Shown here: piece by piece, positions 1 to 9,060 of the stretch
Numbering within the stretch: position 1 is the first letter of the stretch
How the letters are laid out: the number at the start of each line of letters is the position of its first letter
NCBI GenBank assembly: GCA_025352625.1
Contig: JANXSR010000461.1
Location: 1-36,621, forward strand
Reading direction: 5' to 3'
DNA: 36,621 nucleotides
Source of the DNA: Ferruginibacter sp.
Lineage (GTDB): Bacteria > Bacteroidota > Bacteroidia > Chitinophagales > Chitinophagaceae
Program-made: the position numbers and the translations under genes
The notes under the pieces: model-generated
What the model was told of the DNA's origin: nothing
What the model saw: only the letters and a program-made list of their open reading frames with translations
The model's database searches: none

Positions 1-770
1 CGTTTTGTAAGGATGCTTAATTGATTTGGTTTAACATAAGGTAAATCGCTGCAAAGAGTGCATTTTACATATGCTATTTTTACTTTTTTTAACATATTTA
101 CCTGTGCTGTATCTTCAGGATTTCCTATCCAGCTTATGCCAACCAATCCAATGGCATTTGCATCAGACGCCACATAATCCAATACTTCTTTGCTATTTCT
201 AACGGCCTTAACAACACCTGTATCAAATTTTTTGCCTTTTAAAATACTATCCATAGCAAATCTTATGGTACTGGTGGCATTTAATCCATCAAAAACTATT
301 GGTTGTTTTTTTTCTGATTTCCCGGATAATTGTTCCTTCAAACGCTCTAATGTAAAAATTGTATCCGTGCTGTTTATATTAACTACAATGGCAATAGCAT
401 CAGTAGCTACTTTATCCCAACGTGGTATAAAGTGTAAAGAATCTTCAAAATAACGCTCCTCTTTTGCATTGAGCCCACGGGTAACAATCACCAGTCTTGT
501 GGCAGAATCGCTAAACAAATCTTTTAAACATTCAGCTTCTGGCTTATAGTGAACATTAATTTTTGTATTGGGGAAAGAGCCTTCATACATTTTTATCTGT
601 TCATCAATTACTGGCTTAAAAGACTCATCAACACTAATATTAATTGTACCATTTAGGGGGGTATCTGCTAAAACAGGTTGCTTTTTTTGCTTACACCCAA
701 AAGTTATAATTATTACAGCCAGCAAAACACCAATAGTATTAATTAGCTGTTTTAAAATTTTAATACACAT
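1..770 (-). CDS. PstS-like substrate-binding lipoprotein (3' end cut by window edge)
   Basis: Reading leftward from the ATG at 770, the frame stays open to base 1, giving about 256 residues without a stop. The N-terminus is a hydrophobic segment ending in ITFGCKQKK, a lipobox-like signal with Cys near residue 26, so the product should be a periplasm-facing lipoprotein. The body has the substrate-binding pattern of the PstS family: an early NGTINISVDESF strand, a VTRGLN segment, and a later DANAIGLVGISW segment. Its start ATG overlaps the stop of the upstream small membrane protein by one base (TGATG), so the two are translationally coupled. The location behind tonB suggests an envelope energy-transduction operon rather than a classical pstSCAB locus. 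Phosphate specificity is not shown. It was translated by hand from the sequence; the C-terminus is missing. Confidence 0.8.
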   Translation of the reverse strand, partial: MCIKILKQLINTIGVLLAVIIITFGCKQKKQPVLADTPLNGTINISVDESFKPVIDEQIKMYEGSFPNTKINVHYKPEAECLKDLFSDSATRLVIVTRGLNAKEERYFEDSLHFIPRWDKVATDAIAIVVNINSTDTIFTLERLKEQLSGKSEKKQPIVFDGLNATSTIRFAMDSILKGKKFDTGVVKAVRNSKEVLDYVASDANAIGLVGISWIGNPEDTAQVNMLKKVKIAYVKCTLCSDLPYVKPNQLSILTK

Positions 771-1027
771 CAGTTTCTATAATAATTTTTTTTATAGCCC
801 CTGTATACCCTGAAACCACCATACAACCAGCAAATACCCGCAAATACCTTTATAAGAAAAGGGTCATATTGATTAATGAACCTGCTTGTATAATCCGTGG
901 GAAACATGAAAAAAAATCCGGCCACAATCATAAAGCCGCCCATTCCATAATTGGTGATGGAACGCATTCTGATCATTCCCTTTTCACGTTCACTCATTGG
1001 TTCATGTTCAAATTCTTCCAGTGCCAT
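770..1027 (-). CDS. Small two-helix membrane protein in the TonB/PstS operon
   Basis: The product has 85 residues. An acidic N-terminus (MALEEFEHEPMSEREKG) is followed by two hydrophobic helices, roughly residues 28-44 (GMGGFMIVAGFFFMF) and 60-75 (FLIKVFAGICWLYGGF), and a basic tail (RVYRGYKKNYYRN). I recognise no catalytic motif. It lies between tonB (85 bases upstream) and the PstS-like gene (one-base overlap), so it is probably co-transcribed with both. A structural role in the membrane next to the TonB system is an inference from position only. Confidence 0.75.
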   Translation of the reverse strand: MALEEFEHEPMSEREKGMIRMRSITNYGMGGFMIVAGFFFMFPTDYTSRFINQYDPFLIKVFAGICWLYGGFRVYRGYKKNYYRN

Positions 1028-1112
1028 AAATGTTATTTAATTAACTAAAACCTTACTCTTTACGATTTGAAATATTGGGGGAGTGGCAAATTACAAAATT
1101 TATTACGGATAA

Positions 1113-1910
1113 TCAGTCTGCCGGAACAAACTTTATCGGAATCGTAAAATATACTGCTACATTTTGCCCCCTTGATTTGCCAGGCACCCATTGTGGCATT
1201 TTTTTCAACACCCTTATTACTTCATTGTTAAATATTTCTCCCCCATCCTTAACCACTGTAAATTGTTGAAGCTTTCCATCATACCCTACTACAAATTTTA
1301 CGTTAACAGCTACCATCTCACCTTCTTCCATAGAGGTAGGATTCACCAGGTTTCTTTCCAGAAATTTTCTCAGTGCATTGATGCCTCCGGGATAAGTTGG
1401 TTCTATTTCAGGATTTTCAGTTGGTATTGTTACATCAATTACCGGAGCAACTTCTGGTATACCTTCTCCCATAACATTACCGGGAGCAGGAATTTCTCCA
1501 ATTGTGCCTTGTGTTTCAGTTCCAACAGCATTGACTGAACTGATTACATCGGTAGGTTTAATCTCCTGCATTGTATCCGCTTTAGCTTTATCATCTACAA
1601 TTACAGGTTGGGGAAACTTTTTCTGTGTTGGTTGATCAGGTTTTGTTGGTTTGGGTATTTCTTTTTTTGCTTCAGGTATTGGGGGCTTTACTGTCCCAAA
1701 TACAACCTCATTTGAGGAAATAAATACCTCTTTCTCTTTTGGCATTAAAGTAAAGGCCGATAAAATAGTAACTAATCCTAATGTTACGCCCAATGATTTT
1801 ATGAGCCGGTTATTGTAAAACTTTCGCAGGTTATAGGCACCATACAGTTTGTTTCTTTTTTCGAAAACGATGTCCAATACATCGCTGTTCATAATTGATT
1901 CGCTGTTCAT
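1113..1910 (-). CDS. Energy transducer TonB family protein
   Basis: With the ATG at 1910 the protein has 265 residues. The reading frame extends 11 codons further upstream, but those codons lack the family start; homologues usually begin close to the NSDVLDIVFEKRNKLYGAYNLRK cytoplasmic segment seen here. A single transmembrane helix lies at about residues 39-56, followed by a Pro/Lys-rich periplasmic spacer at about 75-110. The C-terminal TonB domain (last ~90 residues) carries the Bacteroidota YPGG motif (IEPTYPGGINALRKFLE) and ends in a VYFTIPIKF strand. It would couple the proton motive force, through ExbB/ExbD, to outer-membrane receptors; exbBD is not in the window. It is the first gene of a minus-strand operon and is divergent from the phosphatase gene. 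Confidence 0.9.
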   Translation of the reverse strand: MNSESIMNSDVLDIVFEKRNKLYGAYNLRKFYNNRLIKSLGVTLGLVTILSAFTLMPKEKEVFISSNEVVFGTVKPPIPEAKKEIPKPTKPDQPTQKKFPQPVIVDDKAKADTMQEIKPTDVISSVNAVGTETQGTIGEIPAPGNVMGEGIPEVAPVIDVTIPTENPEIEPTYPGGINALRKFLERNLVNPTSMEEGEMVAVNVKFVVGYDGKLQQFTVVKDGGEIFNNEVIRVLKKMPQWVPGKSRGQNVAVYFTIPIKFVPAD

Positions 1911-2034
1911 TGTTGTTGGTTTTGAAGTGAATAAAAAATACAAAACCGGCGCCGTTTAAAATAAGATGCAGCCTGTCATCAATTCCATAATACCACCAGC
2001 AAAAGCAACACGTCCTGCATAAACAGCAACGGCT

Positions 2035-2042
2035 TATATTTG
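2035..2042 (+). promoter_or_regulatory. Bacteroidota -7 element upstream of the phosphatase gene
   Basis: TATATTTG matches the TAnnTTTG -7 consensus of Bacteroidota primary sigma factors. It sits only three bases before the ATG at 2046, implying a very short or absent 5' leader. No clear TTG -33 element is seen at the usual spacing. Confidence 0.5.
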
Positions 2043-2045
2043 CGC

Positions 2046-2504
2046 ATGACAATTTTGATGGTATGCCTTGGTAATATTTGTCGCAGTCCGCTGGCTGAAG
2101 GAATTTTGTTAAAAAAAATTACTGCGGCGGGTTTAGATTGGAAAGTGGATAGTGCCGGTACCAATGGATATCATGTAAATGAATCTCCGCATTATCTTTC
2201 ACAAAGAGTAGCAAAGAAAAAAGGGATAGATATCAGCAAACAACTATGCCGTCGTTTTGTACCTGCAGACTTTGATCGCTTTGATAAAATCTATGCCATG
2301 GCAGCCGATGTTGTAGAAGAGATGAAACAAATAAGTGGCAATAAATTTAACCCAGAAAAAGTTGAGCTGATATTAAATGTTGTTCACCCGGGAGAAAACA
2401 GGGATGTACCTGACCCATGGTATGGCCCCGAGGCTGGATATTATGAGGTATTTGATCTGTTAGAAAATGCCTGTGAAGCATTAATAAAAAATTACAATAA
2501 ATAA
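2046..2504 (+). CDS. Low-molecular-weight protein-tyrosine phosphatase
   Basis: The product has 152 residues, typical of the family. The P-loop CLGNICRS near the N-terminus supplies the nucleophile Cys7 and Arg13 (C-x5-R-S). The late VPDPWYG motif supplies the general-acid Asp, and the end YYEVFDLLENACEAL matches the family's last helix. The enzyme hydrolyses phosphotyrosine in the cytoplasm, often acting on exopolysaccharide tyrosine kinases, but no such kinase is nearby. An in-frame TTG at 2040 could also start translation, but the ATG at 2046 places the active-site loop at the usual position and follows a TATATTTG promoter element. Confidence 0.93.
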   Translation: MTILMVCLGNICRSPLAEGILLKKITAAGLDWKVDSAGTNGYHVNESPHYLSQRVAKKKGIDISKQLCRRFVPADFDRFDKIYAMAADVVEEMKQISGNKFNPEKVELILNVVHPGENRDVPDPWYGPEAGYYEVFDLLENACEALIKNYNK

Positions 2505-2629
2505 AAAGCATTTGATGCAATTAAAGTTTTGTGCTTTATGTGTTGCTGTATAAAGCCGGGCACGCCTCAACAAAAAAACAGATATTTTTAATTTGCTTTG
2601 CTTGAAATAAAAAACAATTTTAACCCACT

Positions 2630-3994
2630 ATGGCCAAACCATCTTTGCCGCAGGGCACCAGAGATTTTGCAGCAGACGTTGTACGCAAACGCAACTATAT
2701 TCTAGACATTATCAAAAATATTTTTGAAGTATACGGATTCGAACCGCTGGAAACACCGGCAATGGAAAATTTAGATACCTTAATGGGTAAGTATGGCGAA
2801 GAAGGAGATAAACTTATTTTTAAGATCCTCAACAACGGTATCAATGATCCAAAAAACATTGATAAATCAAAAGCCGGTTTTGAAAAAGTGCTGGAAGGAA
2901 AAAGCAGCAGTGACCTTACTGAAAGAGCGCTGAAATATGACCTCACCATTCCTTTTGCACGCCACGTAGCCATGAACCATGGGAAATTAACTTTTCCCTT
3001 CAGGCGTTACCAGGTACAACCAGTTTGGCGTGCCGACAGGCCACAAAAAGGACGCTACCGTGAGTTTACACAATGTGATGCAGATGTTGTGGGAAGTACG
3101 GCCTTGTTAAATGAAGTAGAGCTTTGTAATATTTATCATGAAGTATTTATACAACTCGGGTTAATTGCGTACGAATTAAAAATAAACAGCCGTAAAATTT
3201 TAACTGCCCTGGCCATATTGTGTGGCGGAGCATCCAAACTGACTGATATTACAATTGCCATTGACAAACTGGATAAGATTGGGTTGGAAAAAGTAAAAGA
3301 AGAACTGCTGCAACGGGAACTCAACCAGGAACAGGTGAGCATTATTGAAAAATATTTATTAATCACCGGCAGCAACGAAGAAAAGCTGGAACAGATTACT
3401 GCATTGATTGGCCACATAGATATCGGCAAAAAAGGAATCGCAGAAATTACCTATGTTTACAGACAGGCTGCAAACACCAGTTTACAAATTGATTTTACGC
3501 TGGCAAGAGGATTAAATTATTACACGGGAATTATTTTAGAAGCTAAAGCCCCCGCAGAAGTAAAAATGGGCAGCATTGGCGGGGGCGGAAGGTATGATGA
3601 TCTTACAGGATTGTTCGACGTACCAGGTGTTCCGGGTGTGGGAATAAGTTTTGGTGTAGACAGGATATACGACGTGCTGGAAGAGCTGAAACTATTTCCT
3701 ACAGAAGTACAGGCGGGTACTACAGCCCTTTTCTTTAACATGGGCGAAGCAGAAAGTAATTTTGCTTTTACTATTATGCAACAATTGCGGGGCAAAGGCG
3801 TTTCGTGCGAACTATACCATGAATCTTCAAAAATAAATAAGCAATTTAGCTACGCAGAAAAAAAGAAGATCAGGTATGCTGTAATTATTGGCAGCAAAGA
3901 AATAGAGCAAAATTATTGCCTGGTAAAGGATCTTACAACAGGCTTGCAGGAAGTGGTGATATTTGAAAAACTGTTCAGTTTTTTTAACAAATAA
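2630..3994 (+). CDS. hisS: Histidine--tRNA ligase
   Basis: A class II aminoacyl-tRNA synthetase of 454 residues. It opens with the PQGTRDF signature. Motif 2 appears as RRYQVQPVWRADRPQKGRYREF, the histidine-binding segment as LARGLNYYTGIILEA, and motif 3 within GGGGRYDDL...GISFGVDRIYDVLEE. The C-terminal ~90 residues form the anticodon-binding domain. It charges tRNA-His with histidine in the cytoplasm. It is preceded by a 125-base gap and followed 46 bases later by the DUF4836 lipoprotein gene, with which it may be co-transcribed. Length and motifs are ordinary for the Bacteroidota branch. Confidence 0.97.
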   Translation: MAKPSLPQGTRDFAADVVRKRNYILDIIKNIFEVYGFEPLETPAMENLDTLMGKYGEEGDKLIFKILNNGINDPKNIDKSKAGFEKVLEGKSSSDLTERALKYDLTIPFARHVAMNHGKLTFPFRRYQVQPVWRADRPQKGRYREFTQCDADVVGSTALLNEVELCNIYHEVFIQLGLIAYELKINSRKILTALAILCGGASKLTDITIAIDKLDKIGLEKVKEELLQRELNQEQVSIIEKYLLITGSNEEKLEQITALIGHIDIGKKGIAEITYVYRQAANTSLQIDFTLARGLNYYTGIILEAKAPAEVKMGSIGGGGRYDDLTGLFDVPGVPGVGISFGVDRIYDVLEELKLFPTEVQAGTTALFFNMGEAESNFAFTIMQQLRGKGVSCELYHESSKINKQFSYAEKKKIRYAVIIGSKEIEQNYCLVKDLTTGLQEVVIFEKLFSFFNK

Positions 3995-4040
3995 ACAAGG
4001 TTACCAATTATAAAATTCCGCACTAATAAAAAAACAAATT

Positions 4041-5750
4041 ATGCAAATACGTTTTCGCAATCTGCTTGTGCTGGCAACAGTGATTCTTTTTGCTTCCTGC
4101 ACCCAGTCAAACACACTCGGTAAATTAATTCCCAAAGAAGCGGCAATCGTGGTTCATGTAGATGGAAAATCTCTGTCGGCCAAACTACCCTGGGAAGAAA
4201 TTAAACAGAACCCGCTTTTTAAGGAAGCCTATGGCGACAGCAGCATCCCTGTAGCCATGAAATCAATTTTAAACAATCCTGACAGTGCCGGCATTGACAC
4301 CAAAAGCGACCTGTTGTTTTTTGCACAAAAAGACAGCATCGGCGGTTATGTGGTTTTTGAAGGAACCGTGAAAGATGAAAATCTTTTTAAAGCCTTTAAT
4401 AAACAGGTTACTGAAAATGGCACCGAGAGTGAAAAAGATGGCGTGAATTTCATCAGCAAATCTCCCCTGTGCGTTGGTTTTACCAAAGATAAATTTGTAT
4501 ACCTTTTTGATGCGCCTCAAATGAACCAACTGGATGCCTTATCGAAAAGGATGCAACAGGATTCAATTGATGTAGCACCAGCAAAACCAAGAGATATCGG
4601 CGCCGCCTGCAAAGCTATTTTTGCTTTAAAGGAAGATAACAGCCTGGCGAAAAATGAAAAATTCAGCAAACTCCTGAAAGAAACCGGCGACATTCATTTC
4701 TGGATGAATACAGAAGAACTGTCAAAGGGTGCTGCATCAAACCCAATGATGGCCATGGTTAACATGGATAAATTGTATAAAGGAAGTCTTACCACAGCAA
4801 CAATCAATTTTGATAATGGAAAAATAACTGTTAACGCAAAAAGTTATGTTGGAGAGGAACTGGCAACTATTTATAAAAAATATAGCGGAGGCAAAATTAG
4901 CGAAGACATGATTAAGCGTATGCCGGGTAAGGATGTTGTTGGGCTAATGGCAATTAATTTTAAACCGGAAGGAATCAGGGAATTGCTAAAAATGACCAAC
5001 CTTGATGGCATTGCCAATATGGGGCTTACATATGTTGGTTTTACCATGGATGATTTTATAAAAGCAAATAAGGGAGATGTGTTGTTTGGTGTATCAGATC
5101 TTACCATTAAAACAGACAGTGTAAAATATAATTTTCCCGGCCAGGATGAATTTTCTTCAGCCAGAGAAAAACCTGAATTTAATTTTGTTTTCGCAACTTC
5201 TATCGGAGATAAAGACGCTTTTAATAAACTCATTAATGCGGGCAAAAAATTAGGTTCAAAGGAACTGGGTGACAGCAGCAAAGCACCGTTTGCTTACAAC
5301 AGCAATGGCACTTATTTTACCATTGCCAACAGCAAAGAAAATGCAGATAAATATCTTGCAGGTACCAATGCTGGTTTTGATTTTATTAATAAAATAAATG
5401 GCCAGGCATTTGGTGGATACCTTAACCTGCAATTGCTGTTAAAAACTTTTGAAACACAGGCAACCAAAGACAGCAGCGCTAAAATAGCATACGATGCTTC
5501 TTTAAAATTATGGGATAATATACTGATGAAAGGAGGTGATTTTACAGATGGGGGCATTACCCAAACAGTAGAGATAAACCTGATGGATAAAACTACCAAC
5601 AGCCTTAAGCAATTGAACCAATACGTAGCTAAACTTGGCGAAGTGTACAAAGCGCAAAAAGAAAAACGAAAAGCTGAAATGGCAGGTATGGAAGATGTTG
5701 CACCGGCTGTAGATACAATAGCACCGGCTCCTTCTGCAAAAAGAAAATAA
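4041..5750 (+). CDS. DUF4836 family lipoprotein
   Basis: The protein has 569 residues with a lipoprotein signal: a basic start, the hydrophobic stretch LLVLATVILFA, and lipobox FASC with the lipidated Cys at residue 20. The mature part opens with NTLGKLIPKEAAIVVHVDGKSL, the characteristic DUF4836 start, and continues as a long mixed alpha/beta protein. The C-terminus is a charged helix (GEVYKAQKEKRKAEMAGM) and an Ala/Pro-rich tail. The biochemical function of the family is unknown; an envelope location is inferred from the lipobox. It follows hisS closely and ends before a good intrinsic terminator. Confidence 0.85.
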   Translation: MQIRFRNLLVLATVILFASCTQSNTLGKLIPKEAAIVVHVDGKSLSAKLPWEEIKQNPLFKEAYGDSSIPVAMKSILNNPDSAGIDTKSDLLFFAQKDSIGGYVVFEGTVKDENLFKAFNKQVTENGTESEKDGVNFISKSPLCVGFTKDKFVYLFDAPQMNQLDALSKRMQQDSIDVAPAKPRDIGAACKAIFALKEDNSLAKNEKFSKLLKETGDIHFWMNTEELSKGAASNPMMAMVNMDKLYKGSLTTATINFDNGKITVNAKSYVGEELATIYKKYSGGKISEDMIKRMPGKDVVGLMAINFKPEGIRELLKMTNLDGIANMGLTYVGFTMDDFIKANKGDVLFGVSDLTIKTDSVKYNFPGQDEFSSAREKPEFNFVFATSIGDKDAFNKLINAGKKLGSKELGDSSKAPFAYNSNGTYFTIANSKENADKYLAGTNAGFDFINKINGQAFGGYLNLQLLLKTFETQATKDSSAKIAYDASLKLWDNILMKGGDFTDGGITQTVEINLMDKTTNSLKQLNQYVAKLGEVYKAQKEKRKAEMAGMEDVAPAVDTIAPAPSAKRK

Positions 5751-5763
5751 CAAGTTTATAAAT

Positions 5764-5800
5764 AGCAGCCAATTCAAACAATGGATTGGCTGCTTTCTTA
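5764..5800 (+). terminator. Intrinsic terminator after the DUF4836 gene
   Basis: A perfect 10-bp stem, AGCAGCCAAT pairing with ATTGGCTGCT, with an 11-base loop, then TTCTTA. It begins 14 bases after the stop codon. Confidence 0.75.
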
Positions 5801-5811
5801 TTTCTATCTAC

Positions 5812-6453
5812 ATGCAAATTTCCCTGCAACAAGTTGTGCCTGTTTTTTTTGAAGCCGGTAAAGCGGATGCTTCACAATTGTGGAACCAAAACATTTCTTT
5901 TAACAAGGGAGAAAATATACACATTGTTGCACCAAGCGGCAGTGGCAAAACTTCTTTCATCCATTTTTTATACGGTCTCAGAAAAGATTATTCCGGCAAT
6001 ATTTTATATGATAACAATGACATCAAAAATTTTGATGCAGAAAAATTTTCTACCTGGCGGCAACAATACATCAGTATCATTTTCCAGGATCTGCGGTTGT
6101 TTACCGAACAAACTGTTTTGCAAAACCTGGAGATAAAAAGATTGCTTTCTCCTTACCACAAAGAAAGCAGGATAGCAACGATGGCAAAGCGATTGGGAAT
6201 AGAAAGCAAGCTGGGGAAATTGTGTAACACCTGCAGTTACGGGGAGCAGCAACGCATTGCCATCATCCGGGCGCTTCAACAACCATTTGATTTTTTATTA
6301 CTGGATGAACCATTCAGTCACCTGGATGAAAACAACCGGCAACTAGCCATGCAACTGATGGAAGAGGAAGCGGCCGAAAGAAACGCAGCCATCATTTTAA
6401 CCGACTTAAAAAAGATAGAATATTTTAAAGCAGAAAAAATACTGTACCTGTAG
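5812..6453 (+). CDS. ABC transporter ATP-binding protein (LolD/FtsE-like)
   Basis: A stand-alone nucleotide-binding domain of 213 residues. Walker A is APSGSGKTS (40-48), the Q-loop Gln is in IIFQDLRLF (Gln92), the signature is CSYGEQQR (141-148), and Walker B with D-loop is FLLLDEPFSHLD (161-172). The H-loop is odd: where a His is expected the sequence is IILTDLKK (194-201), so the switch histidine seems to be missing. The FtsX-like permease gene follows after about 100 bases and is the probable partner. That pairing suggests an exporter or mechanotransmitting ABC system of the MacB/LolCDE/FtsEX class. The substrate is unknown. Confidence 0.88.
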   Translation: MQISLQQVVPVFFEAGKADASQLWNQNISFNKGENIHIVAPSGSGKTSFIHFLYGLRKDYSGNILYDNNDIKNFDAEKFSTWRQQYISIIFQDLRLFTEQTVLQNLEIKRLLSPYHKESRIATMAKRLGIESKLGKLCNTCSYGEQQRIAIIRALQQPFDFLLLDEPFSHLDENNRQLAMQLMEEEAAERNAAIILTDLKKIEYFKAEKILYL

Positions 6454-6551
6454 TACAGCTATGAATTATGAGTGATGAGTTTTGTGAAATACAAGTAAAT
6501 TTCAAGCAGACGGAATTATTAATTTTTAATTCTTACTTTTTAATTGATTAA

Positions 6552-7736
6552 ATGAACCTCTCTTACAAAAATATCGCTCCCTTTTTATCGGCAGGTCAAA
6601 ACAAGGCAAGCCGATGGTTGAGTTATATTGGCTTGGGTGTAGGGGTATTGTTATTACTGAGCTCCATTCAAATGTATCACAACATCAACCATTTAATAAG
6701 GGATAAAAATACCCGTAAAAACGGCGCTGATTTTATCTCCATTACAAAGACAATCACCAATGAAAACATGGGTAAAGACAACCGCTTTACCGATGCAGAA
6801 ATCAGCGGTTTAAAAACCCAGTCTTTTATAGAAGATGCAGCACCTTTAAAAGCCAATGCCTTTAAAGTAACCGCTGGTGCCGGTGATATGATCCCCTTCA
6901 GCACAGATATTTTTGTAGAAGCCATCAACACCAATTTTATTGATACCGTACCGGAAAGTTTTCAATGGAAAGAAGGAGATGCGTTAGTGCCCGTTATTTT
7001 TTCTACCGATTTTTTAGAGATGTACAATGTGTTTGCCCCCAGTTGGGACTTGCCGCAGTTATCCGAAAAAACGGCCACTTCTCTACCCATTTTTTTGCGG
7101 TGCTCAGGGCACAAAGGCGAACGGCAATACAGGGCAAAAATTGTTGCCTTCAGCGACCGGATAAACAGTGTATTGGTTCCTGAAAGTTTTCTCGAAAAAC
7201 AAAACAAAGACCTGGAAGAAGAAGCAAATGCAAAAGCTTCCCGGGTGTTTATTAAAACAAAAGATGCCAATAATCCCGACCTGCTGAGTTTCTTGTCTCA
7301 AAAAGAATTTCATGTAAACAAAGACAAAACAAAATTTGGCAGGGTTAAAGGCGTGTTGCAATCTATCGTAAGCGGATTGGCTGGTTTTGGAGTGTTGGTT
7401 ATTTTACTGGCCCTGGTATTGTTTTCCTTTTATTTACAACTGATGATCGCTAAAAGCAAAGACAACCTGCAGCTATTACTCACATTGGGGTACTCGCCGC
7501 AATGGCTGAGTAAAACGGTAGCACAAAAATGGATACCTGTCTACATCACCATTATAATTGTCGCAGTTTTTTTAACCCAATTATTGCATTGGGGGTTTCA
7601 ATATTTTGTAATGCCTGCCCGGGAAGAATTGTCATTTTTTATTGACTGGATAGTAATTGTAATTGCGGCCTTGCTGCTTATTTTATCTGTTGCTATTAAT
7701 TACAGGTTGGTGAGAAAATCACTTCATAAATTGTAA
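6552..7736 (+). CDS. FtsX-like ABC transporter permease
   Basis: 394 residues with the four-helix FtsX/MacB/LolC topology. TM1 is at about 24-41 (LSYIGLGVGVLLLLSS), followed by a large periplasmic domain of about 220 residues. Three C-terminal helices follow: FGVLVILLALVLFSFYL, VYITIIIVAVFLTQLL and WIVIVIAALLLILSVAI. The periplasmic part has no motif I can name. It follows the ATPase gene in the same direction with a gap of about 98 bases, somewhat long for a tight operon. Function is inferred from topology: moving lipids or lipoproteins, or transmitting ATPase motion to the periplasm. Confidence 0.85.
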   Translation: MNLSYKNIAPFLSAGQNKASRWLSYIGLGVGVLLLLSSIQMYHNINHLIRDKNTRKNGADFISITKTITNENMGKDNRFTDAEISGLKTQSFIEDAAPLKANAFKVTAGAGDMIPFSTDIFVEAINTNFIDTVPESFQWKEGDALVPVIFSTDFLEMYNVFAPSWDLPQLSEKTATSLPIFLRCSGHKGERQYRAKIVAFSDRINSVLVPESFLEKQNKDLEEEANAKASRVFIKTKDANNPDLLSFLSQKEFHVNKDKTKFGRVKGVLQSIVSGLAGFGVLVILLALVLFSFYLQLMIAKSKDNLQLLLTLGYSPQWLSKTVAQKWIPVYITIIIVAVFLTQLLHWGFQYFVMPAREELSFFIDWIVIVIAALLLILSVAINYRLVRKSLHKL

Positions 7737-7835
7737 GGTCAATACTGTAAAAGCCGCTCCAATATTGCTAAGTATGTTGCATACTAACAAAAGGAAGTTC
7801 TTTCCACTACAAAACAGCAATAAATTTAGTTACGG

Positions 7836-7843
7836 TATCTTTG
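7836..7843 (+). promoter_or_regulatory. Bacteroidota -7 element at rlmN
   Basis: TATCTTTG matches TAnnTTTG and ends four bases before the rlmN ATG. A transcript starting at the normal distance would have almost no 5' leader, suggesting leaderless translation. Confidence 0.5.
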
Positions 7844-7847
7844 CAAA

Positions 7848-8891
7848 ATGACAGCAGTTAAACAAAACATACGCCACCTGAGTTTGGAGGAATTAGTGAC
7901 TTATTTTGCATCTATCGGCGAAAAAAAATTCCGTACCAAACAGGTGCATGAATGGATATGGAAGAGAGGAGCCCAGAGCTTTGAGGAAATGACTGACCTT
8001 TCTAAAGACTTACGCCTTAAAATATCAGAAAAATTTACCTTACCGGCACTCAGCGTTAATGCTACGCAGATAAGCAGTGACGGTACTGTTAAATCAAGGT
8101 TTAAAACTTACGATGGCCACATGATTGAAGGCGTACTGATACCCACCGAAAAAAGAAATACAGCTTGTGTTTCGTCGCAGATTGGCTGCAGCCTTAGCTG
8201 TAAGTTTTGTGCTACCGGCACCATGGAAAGAAAAAGAAACCTCGATTACGATGAAATCTACAACCAGGTAGCTTTGCTTAACCAGCAATCAGAAAAAACC
8301 TTTGATAAAAAATTATCGAACGTAGTTTTTATGGGCATGGGTGAGCCACTGCTGAATTATAAAAATGTATTAAAAGCCATTGACAGGCTTATTGCCAATG
8401 ATGGCATGGCGATGAGTCCGAAAAGAATTACTGTTTCAACTGCAGGTGTTTCTAAAATGATCAAACAACTGGGAGACGACAGGGTACGATTTAACCTGGC
8501 ACTTAGCTTACATGCAGCAGATGATAAAAAGCGCAACCAGATAATGCCCATCAACGAAACCAACAATATTGCTGCATTGGTAGAAGCATTGAATTATTTT
8601 TACGACAAAACAAAAAACGACATTACGCTGGAATATATACTTTTTAAAGATGTAAATGATTCCATGGAAGATGCAGAAGCCCTGGTAAAACTGTACCGCC
8701 AGATCCCTACCCATCTTGTAAACGTAATTGAATACAACCCCATTGAAGGAGCAAAATTTGTTAAACCGGATGAAGATGCTACCCAACGTTTTACTGATTA
8801 CCTGGCAAAGAACAGGGTGAATGTACGGGTTAGAAGAAGTCGTGGTAAAGACATTGATGCTGCCTGCGGACAACTGGCCAACAAGGGATAG
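7848..8891 (+). CDS. rlmN: 23S rRNA (adenine(2503)-C(2))-methyltransferase RlmN
   Basis: A radical-SAM RNA methyltransferase of 347 residues. The iron-sulfur motif is CSLSCKFC (Cys114, Cys118, Cys121), followed by ATGTMERKRNL. The GMGEPLLNY motif and the SLHAADD segment are typical of RlmN. The conserved C-terminal CGQL contains Cys340, the residue methylated during catalysis. The N-terminal helical domain (LEELVTYFASIGEKKFRTKQVHEWIWKRG) binds RNA. It methylates C2 of A2503 in 23S rRNA and, in studied species, A37 of some tRNAs. It forms its own transcription unit, with a -7 element directly upstream and a strong terminator downstream. Confidence 0.97.
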   Translation: MTAVKQNIRHLSLEELVTYFASIGEKKFRTKQVHEWIWKRGAQSFEEMTDLSKDLRLKISEKFTLPALSVNATQISSDGTVKSRFKTYDGHMIEGVLIPTEKRNTACVSSQIGCSLSCKFCATGTMERKRNLDYDEIYNQVALLNQQSEKTFDKKLSNVVFMGMGEPLLNYKNVLKAIDRLIANDGMAMSPKRITVSTAGVSKMIKQLGDDRVRFNLALSLHAADDKKRNQIMPINETNNIAALVEALNYFYDKTKNDITLEYILFKDVNDSMEDAEALVKLYRQIPTHLVNVIEYNPIEGAKFVKPDEDATQRFTDYLAKNRVNVRVRRSRGKDIDAACGQLANKG

Positions 8892-8944
8892 AACTTATTT
8901 CGGATAACTGATTTCCCACCTTGTATCCATAAAATATTTCCTTT

Positions 8945-8975
8945 AAAAAGTTCCTGCCGTCGCAGGAACTTTTTT
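8945..8975 (+). terminator. Intrinsic terminator after rlmN
   Basis: A perfect 13-bp stem (AAAAAGTTCCTGC with GCAGGAACTTTTT) around the loop CGTC, with the T-tract forming part of the right arm. It could work in both directions. Confidence 0.85.
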
Positions 8976-9060
8976 CGTTTAACATTACTTTACACTTTTC
9001 AATTAAACTTAGTTAATAAGCTCCCGTCTATCACTCTGTACAATTAAAAAAAATAAGTTT

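Noticed and set aside
2533-2556. Hairpin GCTTTAT...ATAAAGC after the phosphatase gene as a terminator
   Set aside because: No T-tract follows and the next bases are GC-rich; too weak to list.
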